The notes under the pieces: generated by a model
The model's database searches: none
The model's input: the letters and a program-made list of their open reading frames with translations, nothing else
Told to the model about the DNA's origin: nothing
Source: Cylicocyclus nassatus
Taxonomy: Eukaryota > Nematoda > Chromadorea > Rhabditida > Strongylidae
DNA: 64,000 nt
Direction of reading: 5' to 3'
Assembly: GCA_958299035.1 (NCBI GenBank)
Contig: CATQJL010000090.1
Coordinates: 124,001 to 188,000 of the forward strand
Shown: in pieces, positions 37,036 to 50,400 of the stretch
Layout of the letters: every line of letters begins with the position of its first letter
Numbering within the stretch: position 1 is the first letter of the stretch
Made by a program: the position numbers and the translations under genes

Positions 37036-39068
37036 ATGGTACAGCTCGTGTGTTGCTATGCGAATTCGCTGGCAAACGATGGCAAACGATGCCGTTGATG
37101 CTACAGTTCGTGTGCTGCTGTCCGAATTCGCTGGCAAACGATTGCCACTGATGCAACAGCTCGTGTGGCTGTCCGAATTCGCTGGCAAACGATGGTAAAC
37201 GATGCCTTTGATGGTACAGCTCGTTTGTTGCTATGCGAATTCGCTGGCAAACGATGGCAAACGATGCCGTTGATGCTACAGTTCGTGTGTTGCTTTCGAA
37301 TTCGCTGGCAAACGATGGTAAACGATGCCTTTGATGCTACAGCTTGTGTGTTGCTATGCGAATTCGCTTCGCTGCCAAACGATGGCAAACGATGCCGTTG
37401 ATGCTACAGTTCGTGTGTTGCTTTCCGAATTCGCTGGCAAACGATGGTAAACGATGCCTTTGCTGCTACAGCTCGTGTGCTGCTGTCCGAATTCGCTGGC
37501 AAACGATTGCCACTGATGCAACAGCTCGTGTGGCTGTCCGAATTCGCTGGCAAACGATGGCAAATGATGCCGTTGATGCTACAGTTCGTGTGTTGCTTTA
37601 AGAATCCGCTGGCAAACGATGGCAAACGATGCCGTTGATGCTACAGTTCGTGTGCTGCTGTCCGAATTCGCTGGCAAACGATTGCCACTGATGCAACAGC
37701 TCGTGTGGCTGTCCGAATTCGCTGGCAAACGATGGTAAACGATGAATTTGATGCTACAGCTCGTGTGTTGCTATGCGAATTCGCTGGCAAACGATGGCAA
37801 ACGATGCCGTTGATGCTACAGTTCGTGTGCTGCTGTCCGAATTCGCTGGCAAACGATTGCCACTGATGCAACAGCTCGTGTGGCTGTCCGAATTCGCTGG
37901 CAAACGATGGTAAACGATGCCTTTGATGCTACAGTTCGTGTGCTGCTGTCCGAATTCGCTGGCAAACGATTGCCACTGATGCAACAGCTCGTGTGGCTGT
38001 CCGAATTCGCTGGCAAACGATGGTAAACGATGCCTTTGATGGTACAGCTCGTGTGTTGCTATGCGAATTCGCTGGCAAACGATGGCAAACGATGCCGTTG
38101 ATGCTACAGTTCGTGTGTTGCTTTCGAATTCGCTGGCAAACGATGGTAAACGATGCCTTTGATGCTACAGCTCGTGTGTTGCTATGCGAATTCGCTTCGC
38201 TGCCAAACGATGGCAAACGATGCCGTTGATGCTACAGTTCGTGTGTTGCTTTCCGAATTCGCTGGCAAACGATGGTAAACGATGCCTTTGTTGCTACAGT
38301 TCGTGTGCTGCTGTCCGAATTCGCTGGCAAACGATTGCCACTGATGCAACAGCTCGTGTGGCTGTCCGAATTCGCTGGCAAACGATGGCAAATGATGCCG
38401 TTGATGCTACAGTTCGTGTGTTGCTTTAAGAATCCGCTGGCAAACGATGGCAAACGATGCCGTTGATGCTACAGTTCGTGTGCTGCTGTCCGAATTCGCT
38501 GGCAAACGATTGCCACTGATGCAACAGCTCGTGTGGCTGTCCGAATTCGCTGGCAAACGATGGTAAACGATGCCTTTGATGGTACAGCTCGTTTGTTGCT
38601 ATGCGAATTCGCTGGCAAACGATGGCAAACGATGCCGTTGATGCTACAGTTCGTGTGTTGCTTTCGAATTCGCTGCCAAACGATGGCAAACGATGCCGTT
38701 GATGCTACAGTTCGTGTGTTGCTTTCCGAATTCGCTGGCAAACGATGGTAAACGATGCCTTTGCTGCTACAGCTCGTGTGCTGCTGTCCGAATTCGCTGG
38801 CAAACGATTGCCACTGATGCAACAGCTCGTGTGGCTGTCCGAATTCGCTGGCAAACGATGGCAAATGATGCCGTTGATGCTACAGTTCGTGTGTTGCTTT
38901 AAGAATCCGCTGGCAAACGATGGCAAACGATGCCGTTGATGCTACAGTTCGTGTGATGCTTTCCGAATTCGCTTGCAAACGATGGCAAGCGATGCCGTTG
39001 ATGCTACAGTTCGTGTGTTGCTGTCCGAATTCGCTGGCAAACGATGACGATGCCTTTGATGGTACAGC
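37036..39068. repeat. Core array between the 839-bp and 1,980-bp blocks
   Basis: Ordinary core phrases occur here: F-G dimers near 37,350 and 38,180, GCTCGTTTG marks near 37,223 and 38,591, and the last GATGAATTT end before a gap to 44,640 (near 37,742). Near 38,670 an F-type start runs directly into a CGCTGCCAAACG tail, which looks like a deletion fusing F and G monomers. No gene is visible. Confidence 0.72.
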
Positions 39069-42000
39069 TCGTGTGTTGCTTTAAGAATCCGCTGGCAAAC
39101 GATGGCAAACGATGCCGTTGATGCTACAGTTCGTGTGATGCTTTCCGAATTCGCTTGCAAACGATGGCAAGCGATGCCGTTGATGCTACAGTTCGTGTGT
39201 TGCTTTCCGAATTCGCTGGCAAACGATGACGATGCCTTTGATGGTACAGCTCGTGTGTTGCTATGCGAATTCGCTGGCAAACGATGGCAAACGATGCCTC
39301 TGATGCTACAGTTCGTGTGTTGCTTTCCGAATTCGCTGGCAAACGATGGTAAACGATGCCTTTGATGGTACAGCTCGTGTGTTGCTATGCGAATTCGCTG
39401 GCAAACGATGGCAAACGATGCCGTTGATGCTACAGTTCGTGTGCTGCTGTCCGAATTCGCTGGCAAACGATTGCCACTGATGCAACAGCTCGTGTGGCTG
39501 TCCGAATTCGCTGGCAAACGATGGTAAGCGATGCCTTTGATGGTACAGCTCGTGTGTTGCTATGCGAATTCGCTGGCAAACGATGGCAAACGATGCCGTT
39601 GATGCTACAGTTCGTGTGCTGCTGTCCGAATTCGCTGGCAAACGATTGCCACTGATGCAACAGCTCGTGTGGCTGTCCGAATTCGCTGGCAAACGATGGC
39701 AAATGATGCCGTTGATGCTACAGTTCGTGTGTTGCTTTAAGAATCCGCTGGCAAACGATGGCAAACGATGCCGTTGATGCTACAGTTCGTGTGATGCTTT
39801 CCGAATTCGCTTGCAAACGATGGCAAGCGATGCCGTTGATGCTACAGTTCGTGTGTTGCTTTCCGAATTCGCTGGCAAACGATGGTAAACGATGCCTTTT
39901 ATGGTACAGCTCGTGTGTTGCTATGCGAATCCGCTGGCAAACGATGGCAAACGATGCCGTTGATGCTACAGTTCGTGTGCTGCTGTCCGAATTCGCTGGC
40001 AAACGATTGCCACTGATGCAACAGCTCGTGTGGCTGTCCGAATTCGCTGGCAAACGATGGTAAACGATGCCTTTGATGCTACAGTTCGTGTGCTGCTGTC
40101 CGAATTCGCTGGCAAACGATTGCCACTGATGCAACAGCTCGTGTGGCTGTCCGAATTCGCTGGCAAACGATGGTAAACGATGCCTTTGATGGTACAGCTC
40201 GTGTGTTGCTATGCGAATTCGCTGGCAAACGATGGCAAACGATGCCGTTGATGCTACAGTTCGTGTGTTGCTTTCGAATTCGCTGGCAAACGATGGTAAA
40301 CGATGCCTTTGATGCTACAGCTCGTGTGTTGCTATGCGAATTCGCTTCGCTGCCAAACGATGGCAAACGATGCCGTTGATGCTACAGTTCGTGTGTTGCT
40401 TTCCGAATTCGCTGGCAAACGATGGTAAACGATGCCTTTGTTGCTACAGTTCGTGTGCTGCTGTCCGAATTCGCTGGCAAACGATTGCCACTGATGCAAC
40501 AGCTCGTGTGGCTGTCCGAATTCGCTGGCAAACGATGGCAAATGATGCCGTTGATGCTACAGTTCGTGTGTTGCTTTAAGAATCCGCTGGCAAACGATGG
40601 CAAACGATGCCGTTGATGCTACAGTTCGTGTGATGCTTTCCGAATTCGCTTGCAAACGATGGCAAGCGATGCCGTTGATGCTACAGTTCGTGTGTTGCTT
40701 TCCGAATTCGCTGGCAAACGATGGTAAACGATGCCTTTGATGGTACAGCTCGTGTGTTGCTATGCGAATTCGCTGGCAAACGATGGCAAACGATGCCTCT
40801 GATGCTACAGTTCGTGTGTTGCTTTCCGAATTCGCTGGCAAACGATGGTAAACGATGCCTTTGATGGTACAGCTCGTGTGTTGCTATGCGAATTCGCTGG
40901 CAAACGATGGCAAACGATGCCGTTGATGCTACAGTTCGTGTGCTGCTGTCCGAATTCGCTGGCAAACGATTGCCACTGATGCAACAGCTCGTGTGGCTGT
41001 CCGAATTCGCTGGCAAACGATGGCAAATGATGCCGTTGATGCTACAGTTCGTGTGTTGCTTTAAGAATCCGCTGGCAAACGATGGCAAACGATGCCGTTG
41101 ATGCTACAGTTCGTGTGATGCTTTCCGAATTCGCTTGCAAACGATGGCAAGCGATGCCGTTGATGCTACAGTTCGTGTGTTGCTTTCCGAATTCGCTGGC
41201 AAACGATGACGATGCCTTTGATGGTACAGCTCGTGTGTTGCTATGCGAATTCGCTGGCAAACGATGGCAAACGATGCCTCTGATGCTACAGTTCGTGTGT
41301 TGCTTTCCGAATTCGCTGGCAAACGATGGTAAACGATGCCTTTGATGGTACAGCTCGTGTGTTGCTATGCGAATTCGCTGGCAAACGATGGCAAACGATG
41401 CCGTTGATGCTACAGTTCGTGTGCTGCTGTCCGAATTCGCTGGCAAACGATTGCCACTGATGCAACAGCTCGTGTGGCTGTCCGAATTCGCTGGCAAACG
41501 ATGGTAAGCGATGCCTTTGATGGTACAGCTCGTGTGTTGCTATGCGAATTCGCTGGCAAACGATGGCAAACGATGCCGTTGATGCTACAGTTCGTGTGCT
41601 GCTGTCCGAATTCGCTGGCAAACGATTGCCACTGATGCAACAGCTCGTGTGGCTGTCCGAATTCGCTGGCAAACGATGGCAAATGATGCCGTTGATGCTA
41701 CAGTTCGTGTGTTGCTTTAAGAATCCGCTGGCAAACGATGGCAAACGATGCCGTTGATGCTACAGTTCGTGTGATGCTTTCCGAATTCGCTTGCAAACGA
41801 TGGCAAGCGATGCCGTTGATGCTACAGTTCGTGTGTTGCTTTCCGAATTCGCTGGCAAACGATGGTAAACGATGCCTTTTATGGTACAGCTCGTGTGTTG
41901 CTATGCGAATCCGCTGGCAAACGATGGCAAACGATGCCGTTGATGCTACAGTTCGTGTGCTGCTGTCCGAATTCGCTGGCAAACGATTGCCACTGATGCA

Positions 42001-43002
42001 ACAGCTCGTGTGGCTGTCCGAATTCGCTGGCAAACGATGGTAAACGATGCCTTTGATGCTACAGTTCGTGTGCTGCTGTCCGAATTCGCTGGCAAACGAT
42101 TGCCACTGATGCAACAGCTCGTGTGGCTGTCCGAATTCGCTGGCAAACGATGGTAAACGATGCCTTTGATGGTACAGCTCGTGTGTTGCTATGCGAATTC
42201 GCTGGCAAACGATGGCAAACGATGCCGTTGATGCTACAGTTCGTGTGTTGCTTTCGAATTCGCTGGCAAACGATGGTAAACGATGCCTTTGATGCTACAG
42301 CTCGTGTGTTGCTATGCGAATTCGCTTCGCTGCCAAACGATGGCAAACGATGCCGTTGATGCTACAGTTCGTGTGTTGCTTTCCGAATTCGCTGGCAAAC
42401 GATGGTAAACGATGCCTTTGTTGCTACAGTTCGTGTGCTGCTGTCCGAATTCGCTGGCAAACGATTGCCACTGATGCAACAGCTCGTGTGGCTGTCCGAA
42501 TTCGCTGGCAAACGATGGCAAATGATGCCGTTGATGCTACAGTTCGTGTGTTGCTTTAAGAATCCGCTGGCAAACGATGGCAAACGATGCCGTTGATGCT
42601 ACAGTTCGTGTGATGCTTTCCGAATTCGCTTGCAAACGATGGCAAGCGATGCCGTTGATGCTACAGTTCGTGTGTTGCTTTCCGAATTCGCTGGCAAACG
42701 ATGGTAAACGATGCCTTTGATGGTACAGCTCGTGTGTTGCTATGCGAATTCGCTGGCAAACGATGGCAAACGATGCCTCTGATGCTACAGTTCGTGTGTT
42801 GCTTTCCGAATTCGCTGGCAAACGATGGTAAACGATGCCTTTGATGGTACAGCTCGTGTGTTGCTATGCGAATTCGCTGGCAAACGATGGCAAACGATGC
42901 CGTTGATGCTACAGTTCGTGTGCTGCTGTCCGAATTCGCTGGCAAACGATTGCCACTGATGCAACAGCTCGTGTGGCTGTCCGAATTCGCTGGCAAACGA
43001 TG
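39069..43002. repeat. Block duplication of 1,980 bp with no difference seen
   Basis: Compared line by line, 39,069-41,022 and 41,049-43,002 (1,954 bp) showed no mismatch at a 1,980-bp shift. The shared stretch includes private marks such as GGTAAGCGATGCC near 39,525 and 41,505, CCTTTTATGG near 39,896 and 41,876, and TGCGAATCCGC near 39,925 and 41,905. Identity breaks on the left at 39,068 and 39,062, and on the right where GGTAAACGATG (43,001) replaces GGCAAATGATG (41,021). Confidence 0.9.
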
Positions 43003-46000
43003 GTAAACGATGCCTTTGATGGTACAGCTCGTTTGTTGCTATGCGAATTCGCTGGCAAACGATGGCAAACGATGCCGTTGATGCTACAGTTCGTGTGTTG
43101 CTTTCGAATTCGCTGGCAAACGATGGTAAACGATGCCTTTGATGCTACAGCTTGTGTGTTGCTATGCGAATTCGCTTCGCTGCCAAACGATGGCAAACGA
43201 TGCCGTTGATGCTACAGTTCGTGTGTTGCTTTCCGAATTCGCTGGCAAACGATGGTAAACGATGCCTTTGCTGCTACAGCTCGTGTGCTGCTGTCCGAAT
43301 TCGCTGGCAAACGATTGCCACTGATGCAACAGCTCGTGTGGCTGTCCGAATTCGCTGGCAAACGATGGCAAATGATGCCGTTGATGCTACAGTTCGTGTG
43401 TTGCTTTAAGAATCCGCTGGCAAACGATGGCAAACGATGCCGTTGATGCTACAGTTCGTGTGATGCTTTCCGAATTCGCTTGCAAACGATGGCAAGCGAT
43501 GCCGTTGATGCTACAGTTCGTGTGTTGCTTTCCGAATTCGCTGGCAAACGATGACGATGCCTTTGATGGTACAGCTCGTGTGTTGCTATGCGAATTCGCT
43601 GGCAAACGATGGCAAACGATGCCTCTGATGCTACAGTTCGTGTGTTGCTTTCCGAATTCGCTGGCAAACGATGGTAAACGATGCCTTTGATGGTACAGCT
43701 CGTGTGTTGCTATGCGAATTCGCTGGCAAACGATGGCAAACGATGCCGTTGATGCTACAGTTCGTGTGCTGCTGTCCGAATTCGCTGGCAAACGATTGCC
43801 ACTGATGCAACAGCTCGTGTGGCTGTCCGAATTCGCTGGCAAACGATGGTAAGCGATGCCGTTGATGCTACAGTTCGTGTGATGCTTTCCGAATTCGCTT
43901 GCAAACGATGGCAAGCGATGCCGTTGATGCTACAGTTCGTGTGTTGCTTTCCGAATTCGCTGGCAAACGATGGTAAACGATGCCTTTTATGGTACAGCTC
44001 GTGTGTTGCTATGCGAATTCGCTGGCAAACGATGGCAAACGATGCCTCTGATGCTACAGTTCGTGTGTTGCTTTCCGAATTCGCTGGCAAACGATGGTAA
44101 ACGATGCCTTTGATGGTACAGCTCGTGTGTTGCTATGCGAATTCGCTGGCAAACGATGGCAAACGATGCCGTTGATGCTACAGTTCGTGTGCTGCTGTCC
44201 GAATTCGCTGGCAAACGATTGCCACTGATGCAACAGCTCGTGTGGCTGTCCGAATTCGCTGGCAAACGATGGTAAACGATGCCTTTGATGGTACAGCTCG
44301 TGTGTTGCTATGCGAATTCGCTGGCAAACGATGGCAAACGATGCCGTTGATGCTACAGTTCGTGTGTTGCTTTCGAATTCGCTGGCAAACGATGGTAAAC
44401 GATGCCTTTGATGCTACAGCTCGTGTGTTGCTATGCGAATTCGCTTCGCTGCCAAACGATGGCAAACGATGCCGTTGATGCTACAGTTCGTGTGTTGCTT
44501 TCCGAATTCGCTGGCAAACGATGGTAAACGATGCCTTTGTTGCTACAGCTCGTGTGCTGCTGTCCGAATTCGCTGGCAAACGATTGCCACTGATGCAACA
44601 GCTCGTGTGGCTGTCCGAATTCACTGGCAAACGATGGTAAACGATGAATTTGATGCTACAGCTCGTGTGTGGCTGTCCGAATTCGCTGACAAACGATGGC
44701 AAACGATGCCTTTGATGCTACAGTTCGTGTGCTGCTGTCCGAATTCGCTGGCAAACGATTGCCACTGATGCAACAGCTCGTGTGGCTGTCCGAATTCGCT
44801 GGCAAACGATGGTAAACGATGAATTTGATGCTACAGCTCGTGTGTTGCTATGCGAATTCGCTGGCAAACGATGGCAAACGATGCCGTTGATGCTACAGTT
44901 CGTGTGCTGCTGTCCGAATTCGCTGGCAAACGATTGCCACTGATGCAACAGCTCGTGTGGCTGTCCGAATTCGCTGGCAAACGATGGTAAACGATGCCTT
45001 TGATGCTACAGTTCGTGTGCTGCTGTCCGAATTCGCTGGCAAACGATTGCCACTGATGCAACAGCTCGTGTGGCTGTCCGAATTCGCTGGCAAACGATTG
45101 CCACTGATGCAACAGCTCGTGTGGCTGTCCGAATTCGCTGGCAAACGATGGTAAACGATGCCTTTGATGGTACAGCTCGTTTGTTGCTATGCGAATTCGC
45201 TGGCAAACGATGGCAAACGATGCCGTTGATGCTACAGTTCGTGTGTTGCTTTCGAATTCGCTGGCAAACGATGGTAAACGATGCCTTTGATGCTACAGCT
45301 TGTGTGTTGCTATGCGAATTCGCTTCGCTGCCAAACGATGGCAAACGATGCCGTTGATGCTACAGTTCGTGTGTTGCTTTCCGAATTCGCTGGCAAACGA
45401 TGGTAAACGATGCCTTTGCTGCTACAGCTCGTGTGCTGCTGTCCGAATTCGCTGGCAAACGATTGCCACTGATGCAACAGCTCGTGTGGCTGTCCGAATT
45501 CGCTGGCAAACGATGGCAAATGATGCCGTTGATGCTACAGTTCGTGTGTTGCTTTAAGAATCCGCTGGCAAACGATGGCAAACGATGCCGTTGATGCTAC
45601 AGTTCGTGTGCTGCTGTCCGAATTCGCTGGCAAACGATTGCCACTGATGCAACAGCTCGTGTGGCTGTCCGAATTCGCTGGCAAACGATGGTAAACGATG
45701 AATTTGATGCTACAGCTCGTGTGTTGCTATGCGAATTCGCTGGCAAACGATGGCAAACGATGCCGTTGATGCTACAGTTCGTGTGCTGCTGTCCGAATTC
45801 GCTGGCAAACGATTGCCACTGATGCAACAGCTCGTGTGGCTGTCCGAATTCGCTGGCAAACGATGGTAAACGATGCCTTTGATGCTACAGTTCGTGTGCT
45901 GCCGTCCGAATTCGCTGGCAAACGATTGCCACTGATGCAACAGCTCGTGTGGCTGTCCGAATTCGCTGGCAAACGATGGTAAACGATGCCTTTGATGGTA

Positions 46001-46621
46001 CAGCTCGTGTGTTGCTATGCGAATTCGCTGGCAAACGATGGCAAACGATGCCGTTGATGCTACAGTTCGTGTGTTGCTTTCGAATTCGCTGGCAAACGAT
46101 GGTAAACGATGCCTTTGATGCTACAGCTCGTGTGTTGCTATGCGAATTCGCTTCGCTGCCAAACGATGGCAAACGATGCCGTTGATGCTACAGTTCGTGT
46201 TTTGCTTTCCGAATTCGCTGGCAAACGATGGTAAACGATGCCTTTGTTGCTACAGTTCGTGTGCTGCTGTCCGAATTCGCTGGCAAACGATTGCCACTGA
46301 TGCAACAGCTCGTGTGGCTGTCCGAATTCGCTGGCAAACGATGGCAAATGATGCCGTTGATGCTACAGTTCGTGTGTTGCTTTAAGAATCCGCTGGCAAA
46401 CGATGGCAAACGATGCCGTTGATGCTACAGTTCGTGTGATGCTTTCCGAATTCGCTTGCAAACGATGGCAAGCGATGCCGTTGATGCTACAGTTCGTGTG
46501 TTGCTTTCCGAATTCGCTGGCAAACGATGGTAAACGATGCCTTTGATGGTATAGCTCGTGTGTTGCTATGCGAATTCGCTGGCAAACGATGGCAAACGAT
46601 GCCGTTGATGCTACAGTTCGT
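43003..46621. repeat. Core array with a return of GATGAATTT monomers
   Basis: After a gap from about 37.7 to 44.6 kb, GATGAATTT ends reappear near 44,645, 44,820 and 45,701. The stretch 44,433-44,768 closely repeats at 48,509-48,844, 4,076 bp away. Private substitutions include GCTGCCGTCCG near 45,900, GTGTTTTGCTTTCC near 46,200 and GGTATAGCTCG near 46,550. No gene is visible. Confidence 0.72.
45045..45146. repeat. 51-bp tandem duplication inside a 53+60 pair
   Basis: A 51-bp segment starting GATTGCCACTGATGCAACAG occurs twice in a row (45,045-45,095 and 45,096-45,146). Elsewhere in the core the pair is followed directly by GATGGTAAACG, so this is a local slippage or unequal-exchange event smaller than a monomer. 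It is the only such case I saw. Confidence 0.88.
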
Positions 46622-47435
46622 GTGCTGCTGTCCGAATTCGCTGGCAAACGATTGCCACTGATGCAACAGCTCGTGTGGCTGTCCGAATTCGCTGGCAAAC
46701 GATGGTAAACGATGCCTTTGATGGTACAGCTCGTTTGTTGCTATGCGAATTCGCTGGCAAACGATGGCAAACGATGCCGTTGATGCTACAGTTCGTGTGT
46801 TGCTTTCGAATTCGCTGGCAAACGATGGTAAACGATGCCTTTGATGCTACAGCTTGTGTGTTGCTATGCGAATTCGCTTCGCTGCCAAACGATGGCAAAC
46901 GATGCCGTTGATGCTACAGTTCGTGTGTTGCTTTCCGAATTCGCTGGCAAACGATGGTAAACGATGCCTTTGCTGCTACAGCTCGTGTGCTGCTGTCCGA
47001 ATTCGCTGGCAAACGATTGCCACTGATGCAACAGCTCGTGTGGCTGTCCGAATTCGCTGGCAAACGATGGTAAACGATGCCTTTGATGGTACAGCTCGTT
47101 TGTTGCTATGCGAATTCGCTGGCAAACGATGGCAAACGATGCCGTTGATGCTACAGTTCGTGTGTTGCTTTCGAATTCGCTGGCAAACGATGGTAAACGA
47201 TGCCTTTGATGCTACAGCTTGTGTGTTGCTATGCGAATTCGCTTCGCTGCCAAACGATGGCAAACGATGCCGTTGATGCTACAGTTCGTGTGTTGCTTTC
47301 CGAATTCGCTGGCAAACGATGGTAAACGATGCCTTTGCTGCTACAGCTCGTGTGCTGCTGTCCGAATTCGCTGGCAAACGATTGCCACTGATGCAACAGC
47401 TCGTGTGGCTGTCCGAATTCGCTGGCAAACGATGG
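46622..47435. repeat. Second tandem duplication of 365 bp
   Basis: Units at about 46,622-46,986 and 46,987-47,435 repeat with a 365-bp shift and carry GCTCGTTTG, CAGCTTGTGTG and CCTTTGCTGCTAC marks in both copies. The event at 35,120 has the same unit length but lacks the GCTCGTTTG and CAGCTTGTGTG marks, so the two are separate duplications of related phrases. Confidence 0.83.
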
Positions 47436-50400
47436 CAAATGATGCCGTTGATGCTACAGTTCGTGTGTTGCTTTAAGAATCCGCTGGCAAACGATGGCAA
47501 ACGATGCCGTTGATGCTACAGTTCGTGTGATGCTTTCCGAATTCGCTTGCAAACGATGGCAAGCGATGCCGTTGATGCTACAGTTCGTGTGTTGCTTTCC
47601 GAATTCGCTGGCAAACGATGACGATGCCTTTGATGGTACAGCTCGTGTGTTGCTATGCGAATTCGCTGGCAAACGATGGCAAACGATGCCGTTGATGCTA
47701 CAGTTCGTGTGTTGCTTTCCGAATTCGCTGGCAAACGATGGTAAACGATGCCTTTGATGGTACAGCTCGTGTGTTGCTATGCGAATTCGCTGGCAAACGA
47801 TGGCAAACGATGCCGTTGATGCTACAGCTCGTGTGGCTGTCCGAATTCGCTGGCAAACGATGGTAAGCGATGCCTTTGATGGTACAGCTCGTGTGTTGCT
47901 ATGCGAATTCGCTGGCAAACGATGGCAAACGATGCCGTTGATGCTACAGTTCGTGTGCTGCTGTCCGAATTCGCTGGCAAACGATTGCCACTGATGCAAC
48001 AGCTCGTGTGGCTGTCCGAATTCGCTGGCAAACGATGGCAAATGATGCCGTTGATGCTACAGTTCGTGTGTTGCTTTAAGAATCCGCTGGCAAACGATGG
48101 CAAACGATGCCGTTGATGCTACAGTTCGTGTGATGCTTTCCGAATTCGCTTGCAAACGATGGCAAGCGATGCCGTTGATGCTACAGTTCGTGTGTTGCTT
48201 TCCGAATTCGCTGGCAAACGATGGTAAACGATGCCTTTTATGGTACAGCTCGTGTGTTGCTATGCGAATTCGCTGGCAAACGATGGCAAACGATGCCTCT
48301 GATGCTACAGTTCGTGTGTTGCTTTCCGAATTCGCTGGCAAACGATGGTAAACGATGCCTTTGATGGTACAGCTCGTGTGTTGCTATGCGAATTCGCTGG
48401 CAAACGATGGCAAACGATGCCGTTGATGCTACAGTTCGTGTGTTGCTTTCGAATTCGCTGGCAAACGATGGTAAACGATGCCTTTGATGCTACAGCTCGT
48501 GTGTTGCTATGCGAATTCGCTTCGCTGCCAAACGATGGCAAACGATGCCGTTGATGCTACAGTTCGTGTGTTGCTTTCCGAATTCGCTGGCAAACGATGG
48601 TAAACGATGCCTTTGTTGCTACAGCTCGTGTGCTGCTGTCCGAATTCGCTGGCAAACGATTGCCACTGATGCAACAGCTCGTGTGGCTGTCCGAATTCAC
48701 TGGCAAACGATGATAAACGATGAATTTGATGCTACAGCTCGTGTGTGGCTGTCCGAATTCGCTGACAAACGATGGCAAACGATGCCTTTGATGCTACAGT
48801 TCGTGTGCTGCTGTCCGAATTCGCTGGCAAACGATTGCCACTGATGCAACAGCTCGTGTGGCTGTCCGAATTCGCTGGCAAACGATGGTAAACGATGAAT
48901 TTGATGCTACAGCTCGTGTGTTGCTATGCGAATTCGCTGGCAAACGATGGCAAACGACGCCGTTGATGCTACAGTTCGTGTGCTGCTGTCCGAATTCGCT
49001 GGCAAACGATTGCCACTGATGCAACAGCTCGTGTGGCTGTCCGAATTCGCTGGCAAACGATGGTAAACGATGCCTTTGATGCTACAGTTCGTGTGCTGCT
49101 GTCCGAATTCGCTGGCAAACGATTGCCACTGATGCAACAGCTCGTGTGGCTGTCCGAATTCGCTGGCAAACGATGGTAAACGATGCCTTTGATGGTACAG
49201 CTCGTGTGTTGCTATGCGAATTCGCTGGCAAACGATGGCAAACGATGCCGTTGATGCTACAGTTCGTGTGTTGCTTTAAGAATCCGCTGGCAAACGATGG
49301 CAAACGATGCCGTTGATGCTACAGTTCGTGTGATGCTTTCCGAATTCGCTTGCAAACGATGGCAAGCGATGCCGTTGATGCTACAGTTCGTGTGTTGCTT
49401 TCCGAATTCGCTGGCAAACGATGGTAAACGATGCCTTTGATGGTACAGCTCGTGTGTTGCTATGCGAATTCGCTGGCAAACGATGGCAAACGATGCCTCT
49501 GATGCTACAGTTCGTGTGTTGCTTTCCGAATTCGCTGGCAAACGATGGTAAACGATGCCTTTGATGGTACAGCTCGTGTGTTGCTATGCGAATTCGCTGG
49601 CAAACGATGGCAAACGATGCCGTTGATGCTACAGTTCGTGTGCTGCTGTCCGAATTCGCTGGCAAACGATTGCCACTGATGCAACAGCTCGTGTGGCTGT
49701 CCGAATTCGCTGGCAAACGATGGTAAACGATGCCTTTGATGGTACAGCTCGTGTGTTGCTATGCGAATTCGCTGGCAAACGATGGCAAACGATGCCGTTG
49801 ATGCTACAGTTCGTGTGTTGCTTTAAGAATCCGCTGGCAAACGATGGCAAACGATGCCGTTGATGCTACAGTTCGTGTGATGCTTTCCGAATTCGCTGGC
49901 AAACGATGGCAAATGATGCCGTTGATGCTACAGTTCGTGTGTTGCTTTCCGAATTCGCTGGCAAACGATGGTAAACGATGCCGTTGATGCTACAGTTCGT
50001 GTGATGCTTTCCGAATTCGCTTGCAAACGATGGCAAGCGATGCCGTTGATGCTACAGTTCGTGTGTTGCTTTCCGAATTCGCTGGCAAACGATGGTAAAC
50101 GATGCCTTTGATGGTACAGCTCGTGTGTTGCTATGCGAATTCGCTGGCAAACGATGGCAAACGATGCCGTTGATGCTACAGTTCGTGTGCTGCTGTCCGA
50201 ATTCGCTGGCAAACGATTGCCACTGATGCAACAGCTCGTGTGGCTGTCCGAATTCGCTGGCAAACGATGGTAAACGATGCCTTTGATGGTACAGCTCGTG
50301 TGTTGCTATGCGAATTCGCTGGCAAACGATGGCAAACGATGCCGTTGATGCTACAGTTCGTGTGTTGCTTTAAGAATCCGCTGGCAAACGATGGCAAACG

